Shown: positions 51,629 to 60,797, counted from the first letter of the stretch. The stretch is 64,000 bases of DNA from Aquimarina latercula DSM 2041 (GCF_000430645.1 NZ_AUMK01000014.1:62001-126000), one strand, 5' to 3'. Notes: generated by a model from the letters alone, not told the origin. A program made the numbers and translations.

Positions 51629-52234
51629 TTACGAATGTCCCCAGTTTTCTGGATCATCATTATCATTAGGAGATAAACCAATGATATCTCCTGTTGTATT
51701 TACTCCAAGCCCAACTACGGTTCTATTTACATAATTGAAATAACTTACTACTTGATTAATTTCTAATATTTCTCCATCTGTTAGTTTATGATTCCTAAGA
51801 TTTTCGATATCAGATTGGGTTATAGTGCTGTGCGATAATGTCAATTTGTAAGCATATCGTATTCCTTCTAAATACTGATCACTAAATACAAGATCCATTT
51901 GGTTCTTTTTAATAGAATCAATCACCATATCGTATTTAGCGTTATCCTTTAACAAACGTTTTAAACCTGCAGCATGATGCTCTACGCAGTACTCGCATTG
52001 ATTTAAATTACTTACATATACGCCTAGTGTTTCTAAATACCACTTTGGCAAGGTATTATTGGCATTGTGCAATACATTTTTGTATAATCCCATATGTCCA
52101 ACTAGTGTATGAGGTCTTAGACTATGTATTGATAGTACATTATCAATATTATTATTAGGTCCTTTGACCCGATCATATATTCGTTTTAACTGACCAGTAG
52201 CATTTTCGAATGAGATTTCTTTAATCCAACTCAT
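51629..52234 (-). CDS. Carboxymuconolactone decarboxylase/AhpD-like protein
   Basis: A 201-residue helical protein of the CMD family. The AhpD-type active site NQCEYCVEHHAAGLKRLL (about residues 75-92) has the Cys-x2-Cys and a conserved His, giving a redox-active disulfide. The remainder shows family helices such as DIENLRNHKLTDGEILEINQVVSYFNYVNRTVVGLG. It lies 1 bp after lspA on the minus strand, so the two may share a transcript. Role may be peroxide or alkyl-peroxide reduction; the electron donor is not predictable. Confidence 0.8.
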   Translation of the reverse strand: MSWIKEISFENATGQLKRIYDRVKGPNNNIDNVLSIHSLRPHTLVGHMGLYKNVLHNANNTLPKWYLETLGVYVSNLNQCEYCVEHHAAGLKRLLKDNAKYDMVIDSIKKNQMDLVFSDQYLEGIRYAYKLTLSHSTITQSDIENLRNHKLTDGEILEINQVVSYFNYVNRTVVGLGVNTTGDIIGLSPNDNDDPENWGHS

Positions 52235-52235
52235 A

Positions 52236-52754
52236 TTAATTGTTTACTTCTTTAAAAAAAGAACTTTGTTTACTAAAAATGGATACGATAATAATGATAA
52301 ATGATCCTATCATTATAGAAACATCTGCCATATTAAATATTTCAGTTTTTATAATACCCAAATCCATAATCATAAAATCTGTAACAGATCCATGTATAAT
52401 GCGATCGTATAGATTACCTATACCACCACCAATAATAAATGTAAAACCTAATATAGTTTCTTTAGAGTAGTTAGTTTTGATTAATATTAGTCGTAATAAA
52501 AATATTATTACAATTACTGGAAGTATTTGTAATAAAAGGATCTTTAATAAAGGTGCTAAATCAGACCCCAGACTATAAGCTGCACCACTGTTTTCTACTT
52601 TAGTTAAAATAAAATTATCTTTAAATACTTCAATTTTTTGGTCAGGAGCGATGGTCTGTCTTACCATGGTTTTAGAAATTTGATCGCAACCTATGTTAAG
52701 CATTACTAGAGATAGTATAAGTAGAATTCTTATTTTTCGATTTATTTTTTTCAT
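52236..52754 (-). CDS. lspA: Lipoprotein signal peptidase (LspA type)
   Basis: LspA removes signal peptides from diacylglyceryl-modified prolipoproteins in the inner membrane. The product is about 172 residues from the ATG 52754 (MKKINRKIRIL), with four membrane helices and the catalytic Asp residues in LTKVENSGAAYSLG and GGIGNLYDRIIHGSVTDFM. A longer frame to 52853 overlaps the next gene and has no signal character. The usual housekeeping copy in flavobacteria often sits elsewhere, so this may be a second copy. Confidence 0.85.
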   Translation of the reverse strand: MKKINRKIRILLILSLVMLNIGCDQISKTMVRQTIAPDQKIEVFKDNFILTKVENSGAAYSLGSDLAPLLKILLLQILPVIVIIFLLRLILIKTNYSKETILGFTFIIGGGIGNLYDRIIHGSVTDFMIMDLGIIKTEIFNMADVSIMIGSFIIIIVSIFSKQSSFFKEVNN

Positions 52755-52800
52755 ATAATAAGTAACGAGATAATTTATTAAATGTATCAGAAAGAAACCA

Positions 52801-53340
52801 TTAATTCTTGTTTTTCCAATATTTTTTATAGTTTGAAAGAGAAAAAGCTGCATCGTAAGATTGCTGGTTTATAGTACCTTTTTCATCAGAGTCATAATCG
52901 ATTAGTATCTTCCAGGTATTATTTTCTAGTCGTAGTAATACATGAAACTTTCCATAGAAAAATTTCGTTTCGTTTTTGTCATTGGTATATGATGCTCTAT
53001 ATATTCCACGATCAGAAACTAAAGTATCTGAAGTTATCCTTTCTAACAGTCTAAAACTTATAAGTGAAATAGTTGTTTTTGGATTCTTCCATCTTTTTTG
53101 ATAACCATTTAGGTAATCTTGCACTTTTTTAATTTCTCCTCCACTTCCAGATATTCTGATCATTTCTTTACTATGAATAGAAGCAAATAAAGAATAATCT
53201 AAATTTTTAAAGGCTTCAGAAAAATTACCATACATATCTTGATTAATCTTTTGATGGAATATTTCTTCTTGTCCATAGGATTGAAAAACAATTGTTAGAA
53301 AAGTAATAACTAAAAATAAGGAGTAGTTTTTAGAAGACAT
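52801..53340 (-). CDS. SnoaL/DUF4440-like secreted protein
   Basis: A protein of about 179 residues, start ATG 53340 with signal peptide MSSKNYSLFLVITFLTIVFQSYGQ. The mature part resembles the NTF2-like DUF4440/SnoaL fold, with NLDYSLFASIHSKEMIRISGSGGEIKKVQDYLNGYQKRW, SDTLVSDRGIYRASYTN and KFHVLLRLENNTWKILIDYDSDEKG. These small proteins bind or convert unknown ligands. The gene sits between lspA and a GNAT gene, and the short gaps (46 bp and 11 bp) suggest a shared transcript. Confidence 0.72.
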   Translation of the reverse strand: MSSKNYSLFLVITFLTIVFQSYGQEEIFHQKINQDMYGNFSEAFKNLDYSLFASIHSKEMIRISGSGGEIKKVQDYLNGYQKRWKNPKTTISLISFRLLERITSDTLVSDRGIYRASYTNDKNETKFFYGKFHVLLRLENNTWKILIDYDSDEKGTINQQSYDAAFSLSNYKKYWKNKN

Positions 53341-53351
53341 AATAGAATAAT

Positions 53352-53888
53352 TTATGAAGTTACAGAAAACAAAACACAAGATATTAAATCAGGATAGTTA
53401 ACTAATTTAGGATGGTCAAATGTTTTAATTTGTTGCATTCCAATTTTCTTCATTACAGCAATGGAGTTTATATTTGTCTCAGAAGCTACCGAATAAATTG
53501 TATTCAACCCTAGATGCTTAAAACCGTATTGTAAACAAGCTACTGCACCTTCTGTAGCATATCCTTTTCTCCAAACTGATTTTTTAAGCCTCCAACCAAT
53601 ATCAACAAAAGTTCCTAGTTCTTTTATGTAAGTTTGTTCGCTTAGACCGATAAAACCAATTAATTCTTTAGTTTCTAATAAGTCTACTGCGAAATAACAA
53701 AAACCGATTTTACTATACATATGTTGCATACGTAAAATAAATTCTTTTGTTTGTTCTCGTGTAGGTTTAAACGGGAAGAATTCCATGACATCGTCATCGT
53801 TATTGATTTCACTAAAAAAAACACCTACATCACTAACATCCCAGTTTCGGAAACCAAGTCTCTCTGATTGAAATAAATATGAATTCAT
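53352..53888 (-). CDS. GNAT family N-acetyltransferase (RimJ/RimL type)
   Basis: A protein of about 178 residues. It starts MNSYLFQSERLGFRNWDVSD, as in RimJ/RimL-type ribosomal-protein acetyltransferases, and has the acetyl-CoA motif GWRLKKSVWRKGYATEGAVACLQYGFKHLG and NTIYSVASETNINSIAVMKKIGMQQI. The substrate is not determined; many such proteins acetylate small molecules or antibiotics. It is 11 bp upstream of the DUF4440-like gene. Confidence 0.85.
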   Translation of the reverse strand: MNSYLFQSERLGFRNWDVSDVGVFFSEINNDDDVMEFFPFKPTREQTKEFILRMQHMYSKIGFCYFAVDLLETKELIGFIGLSEQTYIKELGTFVDIGWRLKKSVWRKGYATEGAVACLQYGFKHLGLNTIYSVASETNINSIAVMKKIGMQQIKTFDHPKLVNYPDLISCVLFSVTS

Positions 53889-53950
53889 GGGCACTAAAAA
53901 TAAAGAATGAGAAGGTACATATAATTTCGATAATTGAGAATAAAAGATAT

Positions 53951-53958
53951 TATATTTG
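53951..53958 (+). promoter_or_regulatory. -7 box before the leucine-rich repeat gene
   Basis: TATATTTG fits TAnnTTTG. The TTG that could be read as a start codon (53956) is part of this promoter box, supporting the later ATG at 54004 as the true start. Confidence 0.4.
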
Positions 53959-54003
53959 ATGATTAACGGTTATGGAAAAGAAATATTTAATAAGAACATA
54001 TTA

Positions 54004-54921
54004 ATGAGAAAATTACAATTTGTTACTTGCTTCTTTCTATTTCGAATTATATGTTTCGCGCAGGTTGATAAAAAAACATCTATTGCAGAAGTTATTAGTG
54101 CAGGAGGTCAACTAACCTCTTTATATCTCGATTGCAATGAGTTGGAGGATTTTTCTACGAAAATAAAGAAATTAGAACATATACAATCCTTATATCTGAC
54201 TGACTGTAATCTAACGCAAATCCCAAAGCAGATTGTACGATTGAATACGTTAAAACTCTTAAACCTAAAAGGTAATAAGCTTTCTACGGTACCCATAGAA
54301 TTTAGGCAATTACATCAGTTGTCAGTATTAAATTTAAGAGCAAATAAATTAGAACAATTACCTAAATTCTTGATTCAGTTATCGAATCTTAGAGAAATTG
54401 ATTTGGCTAATAATCCGGATTTAGACATAGCGCAAGCTACTGAAGTTCTAATAGGGCTAAAAAATCTTGACTTTCTATATTTAAGCGAAAATAAGTTAAA
54501 GAATATCCCAGGCAATTTTATGCATTTAAATAAACTTACAGAATTACATCTTAAAAAAAATCCTGATCTAGATTTAGAGCAAGTATTCAGTGTTTTAAGT
54601 GGCATTAATTCGCTTAAAGTTTTGGCATTATCTGAAAATGATCTTACTGTAATTCCTGAAAAATTAAATTCTTTAAACAGTCTTGAAGGTTTGATGTTAG
54701 ACAATAATCCTAATCTTTCTATTTCAAAATTAGTTACTGTTTTAAAAGACTGTCCAAATATTAAAGTGATGTTACTTAGAGATAACAATTTGAAGTTTTT
54801 GCCAAAAGATTTAAAGGGATTTTCTTCGCTTAAGGTTTTAGAATTAAGTAAAAATAACTTTTCCCAAACGGAAAAAGAACGTATCAAAAATGAATTATCA
54901 GATACTAATGTTATTTTTTGA
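54004..54921 (+). CDS. Secreted leucine-rich repeat protein
   Basis: A protein of about 305 residues from ATG 54004, with signal peptide MRKLQFVTCFFLFRIICFAQ. Leucine-rich repeats of the short, bacterial type follow from about residue 40 to 290 (LTQIPKQIVRLNTLKLLNLKGNKLSTVP, LNLRANKLEQLP, LEGLMLDNNPNLSISK). A periodic insertion of NPDLDIAQATEVLIGL-type units lengthens alternate repeats. The protein is probably surface- or periplasm-bound and involved in binding, but no catalytic domain is visible. Confidence 0.8.
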   Translation: MRKLQFVTCFFLFRIICFAQVDKKTSIAEVISAGGQLTSLYLDCNELEDFSTKIKKLEHIQSLYLTDCNLTQIPKQIVRLNTLKLLNLKGNKLSTVPIEFRQLHQLSVLNLRANKLEQLPKFLIQLSNLREIDLANNPDLDIAQATEVLIGLKNLDFLYLSENKLKNIPGNFMHLNKLTELHLKKNPDLDLEQVFSVLSGINSLKVLALSENDLTVIPEKLNSLNSLEGLMLDNNPNLSISKLVTVLKDCPNIKVMLLRDNNLKFLPKDLKGFSSLKVLELSKNNFSQTEKERIKNELSDTNVIF

Positions 54922-54989
54922 AGAATATCTATTATCTCCAAAAACACTTAATGTTATTCTTTTTCTTGATGCTTGTTTTTTAACATTGT

Positions 54990-56555
54990 TTAATTCTCAT
55001 CCATTTCAAAGATAACACTTTCATAGGCTCCAATATCCGGAGCGGTAGCACTGCGCATAGTTCCTAAGATATCTGTACCCATAGTAGGAGTAGAAGCTTG
55101 CCCATTAGCAGCAGAGTCTTCTCCGATATTTAATAGATTATCAAATGGATCTTTAAAGTCAGGATTTTCACTAAAAATAGTATTTTCATATAAACTATTG
55201 TTTGTGAAATCATACAAGGGGTTATCTAAGAATTGTCCTGTAGGATCTTCAAAACGGATAAGAGAATTGGTAAAATTGTAATTAAAAATTGTTCCCTCAG
55301 CTCTAGTGATACCTAATTCAATATTTTCATTGCCATAAATAATACAATTAGTAAAGTTTGCTTCTAAAAGGTTTTCTGTACGAATATCCGTTATAGTTCC
55401 ATTTTCATCTGTGACCACAAATATATTATCAAATGCTACTGCTGGAGTATCCCTAAAACTAGTATTCCAATAGTTGGCAAATGTACAGTGATTAAAATTA
55501 TAAGTACCACCAAAAGAGGCGTATAATGAATTTATTCCTGAGTTGTTGATGACTAAATTTTCTCCCGAAATATTAGCAGTTCGTGCTAATATTCCATACG
55601 CAGAATTATTGTAAATCTGAGAATTAGTGATAGTAAGTGTCGGATCTGCTCCTCCATCATTAGAGTCCATAATAATACCTGCAGAGCCATTCTTTATAGT
55701 TGCATGATTAATAAGGTGTCCAGTACTTCCTGCAGTGAGCCAGATAAATGCCCATTGACCAGGAATATCACTAAAACCAGGCTCCAATCGATCACTTTCG
55801 AAAATTACTTCATTTTCTAACAAATCAGGATCACTACTCACATCACCATTTACCAATAGCGTGGAGTTATTAGCTGCTATAATTCCAGACTGATCATGAA
55901 AATGTATTCTTGCTCCTGCATCAATAGTTAAGGTTCGATCTGGAGGTATGGCCGCGAAACCATAAATTACATAAGGCTTTTCGTTAGTAAAATTTAATTG
56001 ATCATCTTCTAGAAAAAAGCCTTCTATCCTTATTTCTTCCATATTATCATCTTCTCCTAAAAGCAATGTCTCTACAATACCGTTTTCATCTCTAGAGGGA
56101 AATAAGAATACAGCGTCTTTAACTAAAGTAACTAGATCTACGTCTTGTTGACTTCCATTAGGGTCAAAAAGAATACGATCTGTATATATAAACTCTAAAT
56201 CCCCTGTCTGTTGTGTTATATCCGTTGTGGTTTCTACAAAAACAAAAATACTGTCCTTAGCTAAAACCTGAATATCTTCAAAAGATTTACCAGGAATTCC
56301 ATCTACATTTAATCTATAATTAGAAGTTTCTCCTCGTTCTAAAGCAATGTTAGGAATTGTAAAATCATCATTAGTTCTATTATACACTTTAAAACTATAC
56401 GTACTAGATCCAATATTAGTGAAAATAGTATCTAGAAATAGAGTATCTGTAGAGAATTGGAGATTTCCGGTACTTGGTCCAGATTCAAAATCTTTACGAC
56501 AAGAACTCCACAAAACTATAATAGCAAGAAGAAAAAGAGATGATAAGTAGCGCAT
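54990..56555 (-). CDS. Parallel beta-helix lipoprotein
   Basis: A 521-residue outer-membrane or surface lipoprotein (lipobox VLWSSC, Cys17). The N-terminal ~200 residues look like beta-sandwich segments (FKVYNRTNDDFTIPNIALERGETSNYRLNV); the rest has the parallel beta-helix pattern (HATIKNGSAGIIMDSNDGG, ITNSQIYNNSAYGILARTANISGENLVINNSGINS, NHCTFANYWNTSF). Such proteins bind or act on polysaccharides. No catalytic residues are identifiable. It is the convergent partner of the LRR gene. Confidence 0.78.
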   Translation of the reverse strand: MRYLSSLFLLAIIVLWSSCRKDFESGPSTGNLQFSTDTLFLDTIFTNIGSSTYSFKVYNRTNDDFTIPNIALERGETSNYRLNVDGIPGKSFEDIQVLAKDSIFVFVETTTDITQQTGDLEFIYTDRILFDPNGSQQDVDLVTLVKDAVFLFPSRDENGIVETLLLGEDDNMEEIRIEGFFLEDDQLNFTNEKPYVIYGFAAIPPDRTLTIDAGARIHFHDQSGIIAANNSTLLVNGDVSSDPDLLENEVIFESDRLEPGFSDIPGQWAFIWLTAGSTGHLINHATIKNGSAGIIMDSNDGGADPTLTITNSQIYNNSAYGILARTANISGENLVINNSGINSLYASFGGTYNFNHCTFANYWNTSFRDTPAVAFDNIFVVTDENGTITDIRTENLLEANFTNCIIYGNENIELGITRAEGTIFNYNFTNSLIRFEDPTGQFLDNPLYDFTNNSLYENTIFSENPDFKDPFDNLLNIGEDSAANGQASTPTMGTDILGTMRSATAPDIGAYESVIFEMDEN

Positions 56556-56703
56556 TATTTAATAGCTGTTTTTTATTAAAATTTGATTGACAAACCTACT
56601 CAGAGAAATTACTAATTTCTAATAAGTTTATCAATGGACTAAATGTATAACTTTTTAATCACTACTAATATTGCTTTTTTAATAAAAATTTGACAAGATC
56701 TTC

Positions 56704-56718
56704 GCTTCTGTAAGAAGC
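56704..56718 (+). promoter_or_regulatory. Small palindrome upstream of lpdA promoter
   Basis: GCTTCT-GTA-AGAAGC is a 6-bp inverted repeat located just upstream of the lpdA -7 box at 56729. A similar element, AGAAATT-ACT-AATTTCT, lies at 56604-56620. Either could bind a regulator. Confidence 0.25.
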
Positions 56719-56728
56719 AAAACATTTG

Positions 56729-56736
56729 TACATTTG
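56729..56736 (+). promoter_or_regulatory. -7 box before lpdA
   Basis: TACATTTG fits TAnnTTTG and ends 36 bp before the lpdA ATG. A -33 TTG is not found at normal spacing. Confidence 0.4.
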
Positions 56737-56772
56737 TTATTCGAATTTAATATGCCAACATAAAAATCTCTT

Positions 56773-58179
56773 ATGAGTACATATGATGTAGCCGTAATTG
56801 GCTCTGGACCTGGTGGGTATGTTGCAGCTATCCGTTGCGCACAACTAGGAATGAAAACTGCGATAATCGAAAAATATTCAACACTTGGTGGAACTTGCCT
56901 TAATGTAGGATGTATTCCTAGTAAAGCGTTACTAGATTCTTCTCATCATTATGAGCATGCGGTAAAGCACTTTGCTGATCATGGAATCGAAATTCCGGGT
57001 GATGTAAAGATCAATCTAGAAAAAATGATTGCTCGTAAGCAAGCTGTAGTTGATCAAACCACAGGTGGAGTTGATTTCTTAATGAAAAAAAATAAGATTG
57101 ATAGGTATGAAGGTGTTGGATCTTTTAAGGACGCTACACACGTAAATATTACGAAATCTGATAATTCTGTAGAAACAATTGAAGCTAAGAATATAATCAT
57201 AGCTACTGGTTCTAAACCATCTTCTTTACCTTTTATCAAGTTAGATAAGAAACGAGTGATCACTTCTACAGAGGCTTTAAAGCTTAAAGAAGTACCTAAA
57301 CATATGGTTATTATCGGTGGAGGTGTAATCGGATTGGAGTTGGGACAAGTATATCGTCGTTTAGGAGCTGAGGTTTCTGTTGTAGAATATATGGATAGAA
57401 TTATCCCTGGAATGGATAAAGCATTATCCAGAGAACTACAAAAGGTAATGAAAAAACAAGGAGTGAAGTTTTATACATCGCATAAGGTTACTGGAGTAAA
57501 GGCTACAGCAAAACAAGTAACGATTACTGCTGATGATAAAAAAGGAAATCCTGTAGAGTTTAAAGGTGATTATTGTTTGGTCTCTGTTGGTAGAAAACCA
57601 TATACCGATGGATTAAATACTGAAGCTGCAGGAGTAAAGTTAACGGATAGAGGACAGGTAGAAGTAAATGATCATTTACAGACTTCTGTAAGTAATATCT
57701 ATGCCATTGGTGATGTAATAAAAGGAGCAATGTTAGCTCATAAGGCAGAAGAAGAAGGAGTTTTTGTTGCAGAAATATTAGCTGGACAAAAACCACATAT
57801 TGATTATAACTTGATTCCAGGAGTAGTATATACTTGGCCAGAGGTTGCTGCAGTTGGTAAAACTGAAGAAGAACTTAAAGAAGCTGGAATTAAGTATAAA
57901 TCTGGACAATTCCCGTTTAGAGCGTTAGGTAGATCAAGAGCAAGTGCAGACTTAGATGGGTTTGTGAAAATTCTTGCGGACGAGACAACAGATGAGGTAT
58001 TAGGTGTACATATGGTTGGCGCACGTTGTGCTGATTTAATTGCCGAAGCTGTCACAGCTATGGAGTTTAGAGCATCTGCAGAAGATATTAGTAGAATGTC
58101 TCACGCGCACCCTACCTTTACAGAAGCTATTAAAGAGGCGGCTTTAGCTGCAACAGATAATAGAGCATTGCATGTTTAA
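56773..58179 (+). CDS. lpdA: Dihydrolipoyl dehydrogenase
   Basis: The E3 component of 2-oxoacid dehydrogenases and glycine cleavage oxidises dihydrolipoamide with NAD+ and FAD. The 468-residue protein has FAD motif GSGPGGYVAAIRC, redox disulfide GGTCLNVGCIPSKALL (Cys-x4-Cys, about residues 41-46), NAD motif IGGGVIGLELGQ, and C-terminal catalytic His-Glu in MSHAHPTFTEAIKEA. The partner E1/E2 genes are not in the window, so this is a stand-alone lpdA. It is followed by a bidirectional terminator. Confidence 0.96.
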   Translation: MSTYDVAVIGSGPGGYVAAIRCAQLGMKTAIIEKYSTLGGTCLNVGCIPSKALLDSSHHYEHAVKHFADHGIEIPGDVKINLEKMIARKQAVVDQTTGGVDFLMKKNKIDRYEGVGSFKDATHVNITKSDNSVETIEAKNIIIATGSKPSSLPFIKLDKKRVITSTEALKLKEVPKHMVIIGGGVIGLELGQVYRRLGAEVSVVEYMDRIIPGMDKALSRELQKVMKKQGVKFYTSHKVTGVKATAKQVTITADDKKGNPVEFKGDYCLVSVGRKPYTDGLNTEAAGVKLTDRGQVEVNDHLQTSVSNIYAIGDVIKGAMLAHKAEEEGVFVAEILAGQKPHIDYNLIPGVVYTWPEVAAVGKTEEELKEAGIKYKSGQFPFRALGRSRASADLDGFVKILADETTDEVLGVHMVGARCADLIAEAVTAMEFRASAEDISRMSHAHPTFTEAIKEAALAATDNRALHV

Positions 58180-58207
58180 AAGGAGCTTTTTTTAAATCTT
58201 ATATATC

Positions 58208-58239
58208 ATCCCACTTTTAATTTGAAGTGGGATTTTTTA
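58208..58239. terminator. Bidirectional terminator between lpdA and the LytTR regulator
   Basis: ATCCCACTT (58208-58216) with AAGTGGGAT (58225-58233) is a 9-bp perfect stem with an 8-nt loop followed by TTTTTT. The minus-strand regulator ends at 58237, 4 bp beyond the stem, so the hairpin can serve both genes. Confidence 0.75.
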
Positions 58240-58947
58240 TATATTTTCTAATCTATTTAGAACTTCAGTTTTATAGTTTCGACTAATAGGAATTGATTTG
58301 TTATTAAGAACTAATTCTTCATTAGAGAAAGAATCTATTTTTTTAATGGAAATAATAAATGATCTGTGGGTTCGCATGAATTGTTTTACGGGCAGTTTAG
58401 CCTCTATGTTACTAATAGTTTCTCTGGTAACAATAGTTGCATTATCGCAATGAATTTTTAGATAATCATTATAACTTTCTATATAAATAATCTCTGAGAA
58501 ATCTATTTTTTTCATTCTTCGGTCCGATCTTACAAAAATGAAATCGTTTACTACTGTTTCTTGAGTTTTTGTGGAGGATACTTTATGATGAGTTTCAAAA
58601 TAATTATTTACTGCATTTAATAATCGTTCGAAAGAAATTGGTTTTAGTAAATAATCTACTGCGTGTAAATCAAAACCTTCTATGGCATATTCTCTATAAG
58701 CAGTAGTAAAAATAATCTTAATTTCTTTATTGATAGATTTGGCAAATGAAATTCCGGATATTTCAGGCATATTAATATCCAAAAAAATAAGATCTACTTG
58801 TTTCGAATTAATGTGATTAAATGCTTCTAAAGCGCTATTGCATATGGCAACAACTTCTAAACGATCGATTTTTGCTATATGACTTGCAATAATATCTCGA
58901 GCAGTAGGTTCATCATCTACTATGATGCATGATATTTTAGAACTCAT
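58237..58947 (-). CDS. LytTR-family response regulator
   Basis: A 236-residue LytR/AlgR-type regulator. The receiver domain has IIVDDEPTARD, the phospho-acceptor Asp55 in LIFLDINMPEISG, and FTTAYREYAIEGFDLHAVDYLLKPI. The C-terminal LytTR DNA-binding domain (about residues 135-234) has the family pattern FIFVRSDRRMKKIDFSEIIYIESYNDYLKIHCDN and QFMRTHRSFIISIKKI. It overlaps its kinase partner gene by 11 bp. Targets are unknown; divergent TolQ-like and serine hydrolase genes are candidates. Confidence 0.93.
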   Translation of the reverse strand: MSSKISCIIVDDEPTARDIIASHIAKIDRLEVVAICNSALEAFNHINSKQVDLIFLDINMPEISGISFAKSINKEIKIIFTTAYREYAIEGFDLHAVDYLLKPISFERLLNAVNNYFETHHKVSSTKTQETVVNDFIFVRSDRRMKKIDFSEIIYIESYNDYLKIHCDNATIVTRETISNIEAKLPVKQFMRTHRSFIISIKKIDSFSNEELVLNNKSIPISRNYKTEVLNRLENI

Positions 58948-60013
58948 TAGTAGGTGCTTTTAAGTTTTTTAATATTAATTGTACAGTATACCAGTTCTGA
59001 TTTTCTAAAACGGTAAGTTCATGATTATCCCGATATACTAATGATAATCGTTTTTTTATATTATTTAACCCAATTCCTTTTTTACTTTTTTCTGTAAAAG
59101 AGTGAATAGAATTTTTTATTGAAAAATGAATTTCATTATCGATATATTTTAAATGGATATAGATAGATAATTTTTGATCTACAATTTGACCGTGCTTAAA
59201 ACTGTTTTCTACAAATGGGATTAATAGCATTGGAGCTATTTGTATAGTGTTTTTTATGTTTTCTACCTGTAAAGAAATGTCTAGAACATCACTAAATCGC
59301 ATTTTTTCTAAGGCTACATAGTCTTCAATATGATTTATTTCTTCTTGTAATGAAACCAAAGGTTTGTCGGATTGATACAATAAATAATCTAATAAATTAG
59401 ATAGTTTTAGTATCATTTCTGGAGTGTCATCGGATTTCTTTAGTGCAAATCCATATAACGTATTTAAAGTGTTAAATAAGAAGTGAGGATGTATCTGCAT
59501 CTTTAGATAATTCAATTCTTGCTCCTTTAGTTTTAGTTGAGCTTCTAGAATTCTGTTTTTAAGTTCTTGATTAGCTGTTCTGGACTTATAGTTATGTTGC
59601 GCTAGATTTAATGCACTTGCTATAAAAACAACAAAATAGACTGCAATAAATAGGAAAAAAGGACTTCTGGTCATAGGTGCCATTCCTTCATATTTTAGTG
59701 ATGATAAAAAAATCAATCCATAAAAAAAGGAAATTACTATAAAAAAGGTAGAAATGATAATTGTATAAATACAATAAATTATAAATAGAATATATTTTTC
59801 ATTAATTAAATATTTAGGTATTAAGATGTCTGTTACAGCATATGTAGTTCCTATTGTTACTGGCATTAGAAATAGAGAAAAGGAGAAAACATAACTGATA
59901 TCATCAGTGTTGTAACCAAAAAAATAGGTATAGGAAAACAATACTACCACCCAGAAAATAACGTGTAGTAATATGGAAGCAATTTTTTTAAGAATTGTAT
60001 CTTTAGAGATCAT
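58937..60013 (-). CDS. LytS/YehU-type sensor histidine kinase
   Basis: A protein of about 358 residues with about four membrane helices in the first 150 residues, then a cytoplasmic HisKA_7TM-less His_kinase domain. The phosphorylated His lies in LKMQIHPHFLFNTLNTLYG (about residues 172-190); the ATPase part has APMLLIPFVENSFKHG and KGIGLNNIKKRL. This layout is that of LytS-like kinases that pair with LytTR regulators. The ATG at 60013 is chosen (MISKDTIL) over an upstream start at 60025. It overlaps the regulator gene by 11 bp. Confidence 0.9.
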   Translation of the reverse strand: MISKDTILKKIASILLHVIFWVVVLFSYTYFFGYNTDDISYVFSFSLFLMPVTIGTTYAVTDILIPKYLINEKYILFIIYCIYTIIISTFFIVISFFYGLIFLSSLKYEGMAPMTRSPFFLFIAVYFVVFIASALNLAQHNYKSRTANQELKNRILEAQLKLKEQELNYLKMQIHPHFLFNTLNTLYGFALKKSDDTPEMILKLSNLLDYLLYQSDKPLVSLQEEINHIEDYVALEKMRFSDVLDISLQVENIKNTIQIAPMLLIPFVENSFKHGQIVDQKLSIYIHLKYIDNEIHFSIKNSIHSFTEKSKKGIGLNNIKKRLSLVYRDNHELTVLENQNWYTVQLILKNLKAPTNEF

Positions 60014-60052
60014 ATTGGAGTACAATATCAGTATTTTTTACTTTTCATAATG

Positions 60053-60060
60053 TATTTTTG
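60053..60060 (+). promoter_or_regulatory. -7 box in the divergent region before the TolQ-like gene
   Basis: TATTTTTG fits TAnnTTTG and lies 40 bp before the small ORF at 60101. The box sits in the intergenic region shared with the divergent LytS-type kinase gene. Confidence 0.35.
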
Positions 60061-60100
60061 GGCGAATAACCATTTTAATGACCGTTATAGCATAATAAAA

Positions 60101-60211
60101 ATGGATGTTTCTCTAGTAAGTATTGATTATGTTAAAAACACAACAAATTTGGTAAACAAGCGCAAAAAAAATATTTCAGAGAATTTAGATACTAGTTTTG
60201 AGTATGTTTAA
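60101..60211 (+). CDS. Possible 36-residue leader or small ORF
   Basis: ATG at 60101 opens a 36-codon frame ending at TAA 60209-60211 (begins MDVSLVSIDYVKNTTNLV, ends NLDTSFEYV). It lies 18 bp before the TolQ-like gene on the same strand. The peptide is hydrophilic, and codon content is unremarkable. It may be a leader peptide, a small protein or chance. Confidence 0.3.
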   Translation: MDVSLVSIDYVKNTTNLVNKRKKNISENLDTSFEYV

Positions 60212-60229
60212 TTTAAAAAAATATACACG

Positions 60230-60646
60230 ATGATATCATTATCCATTATTCAATCACAAAATCCAATTCTTTTTTTTCAATTTTTCCAACGTTTAGAGGA
60301 AGGAGGGATGTTTTTTATGTTTCCTATTCTAATCATGTTATTACTAGTGTTTTTTTTAATTGTTAAAGCAATCATTTCGATTCGTAAAAATCATGTAGGA
60401 CTTAATAAGAATATTCAATTACTAAATTCGATTGGTCTTTTTTCTGTAGTATGGGGTATGCTTGGACAACTTATCGGTATTGTTGGTATGTTTGACAAAA
60501 TGGAGGCAATTAGTGAAATATCTTCTGATGTTTTTGCAGGAGGATTAAAAGTATCCGCACTTCCTCCAATTTTTGGTTTTTGTGTATTTATAATTTCTAG
60601 AGCGGCTTCTATAGTATTTACTTGGATTAGTAAAGAATCCGAATAA
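60230..60646 (+). CDS. MotA/TolQ/ExbB-type proton-channel family protein
   Basis: A 138-residue membrane protein with three helices: near residues 26-48, after a polar segment near 65-85 and near 105-130. The sequence pattern NSIGLFSVVWGMLGQLIGIVGMFDKMEAISEISSDVFAGGLKVSALPPIFG is the TolQ/ExbB pore signature, here truncated compared with the usual 200+ residues. No TolR/ExbD partner is adjacent, so function as a proton channel is uncertain. It is divergent from the LytS/LytR pair and upstream of a serine hydrolase. Confidence 0.8.
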   Translation: MISLSIIQSQNPILFFQFFQRLEEGGMFFMFPILIMLLLVFFLIVKAIISIRKNHVGLNKNIQLLNSIGLFSVVWGMLGQLIGIVGMFDKMEAISEISSDVFAGGLKVSALPPIFGFCVFIISRAASIVFTWISKESE

Positions 60647-60797
60647 ATAACAGTAACCTTACCTACCAAAAATAGTATAACCTCACTAGGTTATCAATAT
60701 CAAAAACACTTAATAAACATGATGTTATTATAGATCAAAATGTTTTTTGATCAGGTATTAACGTGTGTTATTTTTCAAACAAATAAATAAGATAGAT

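Noticed and set aside
54375..54947. 190-residue minus-strand frame opposite the LRR gene
   Set aside because: It mirrors the repetitive leucine-rich repeat coding sequence, shows no known motif, and the plus-strand frame has a signal peptide and regular repeats.
57560..58055. Leucine-rich or serine-rich minus-strand frames opposite lpdA
   Set aside because: They are shadows of a complete lpdA and have low-complexity translations.
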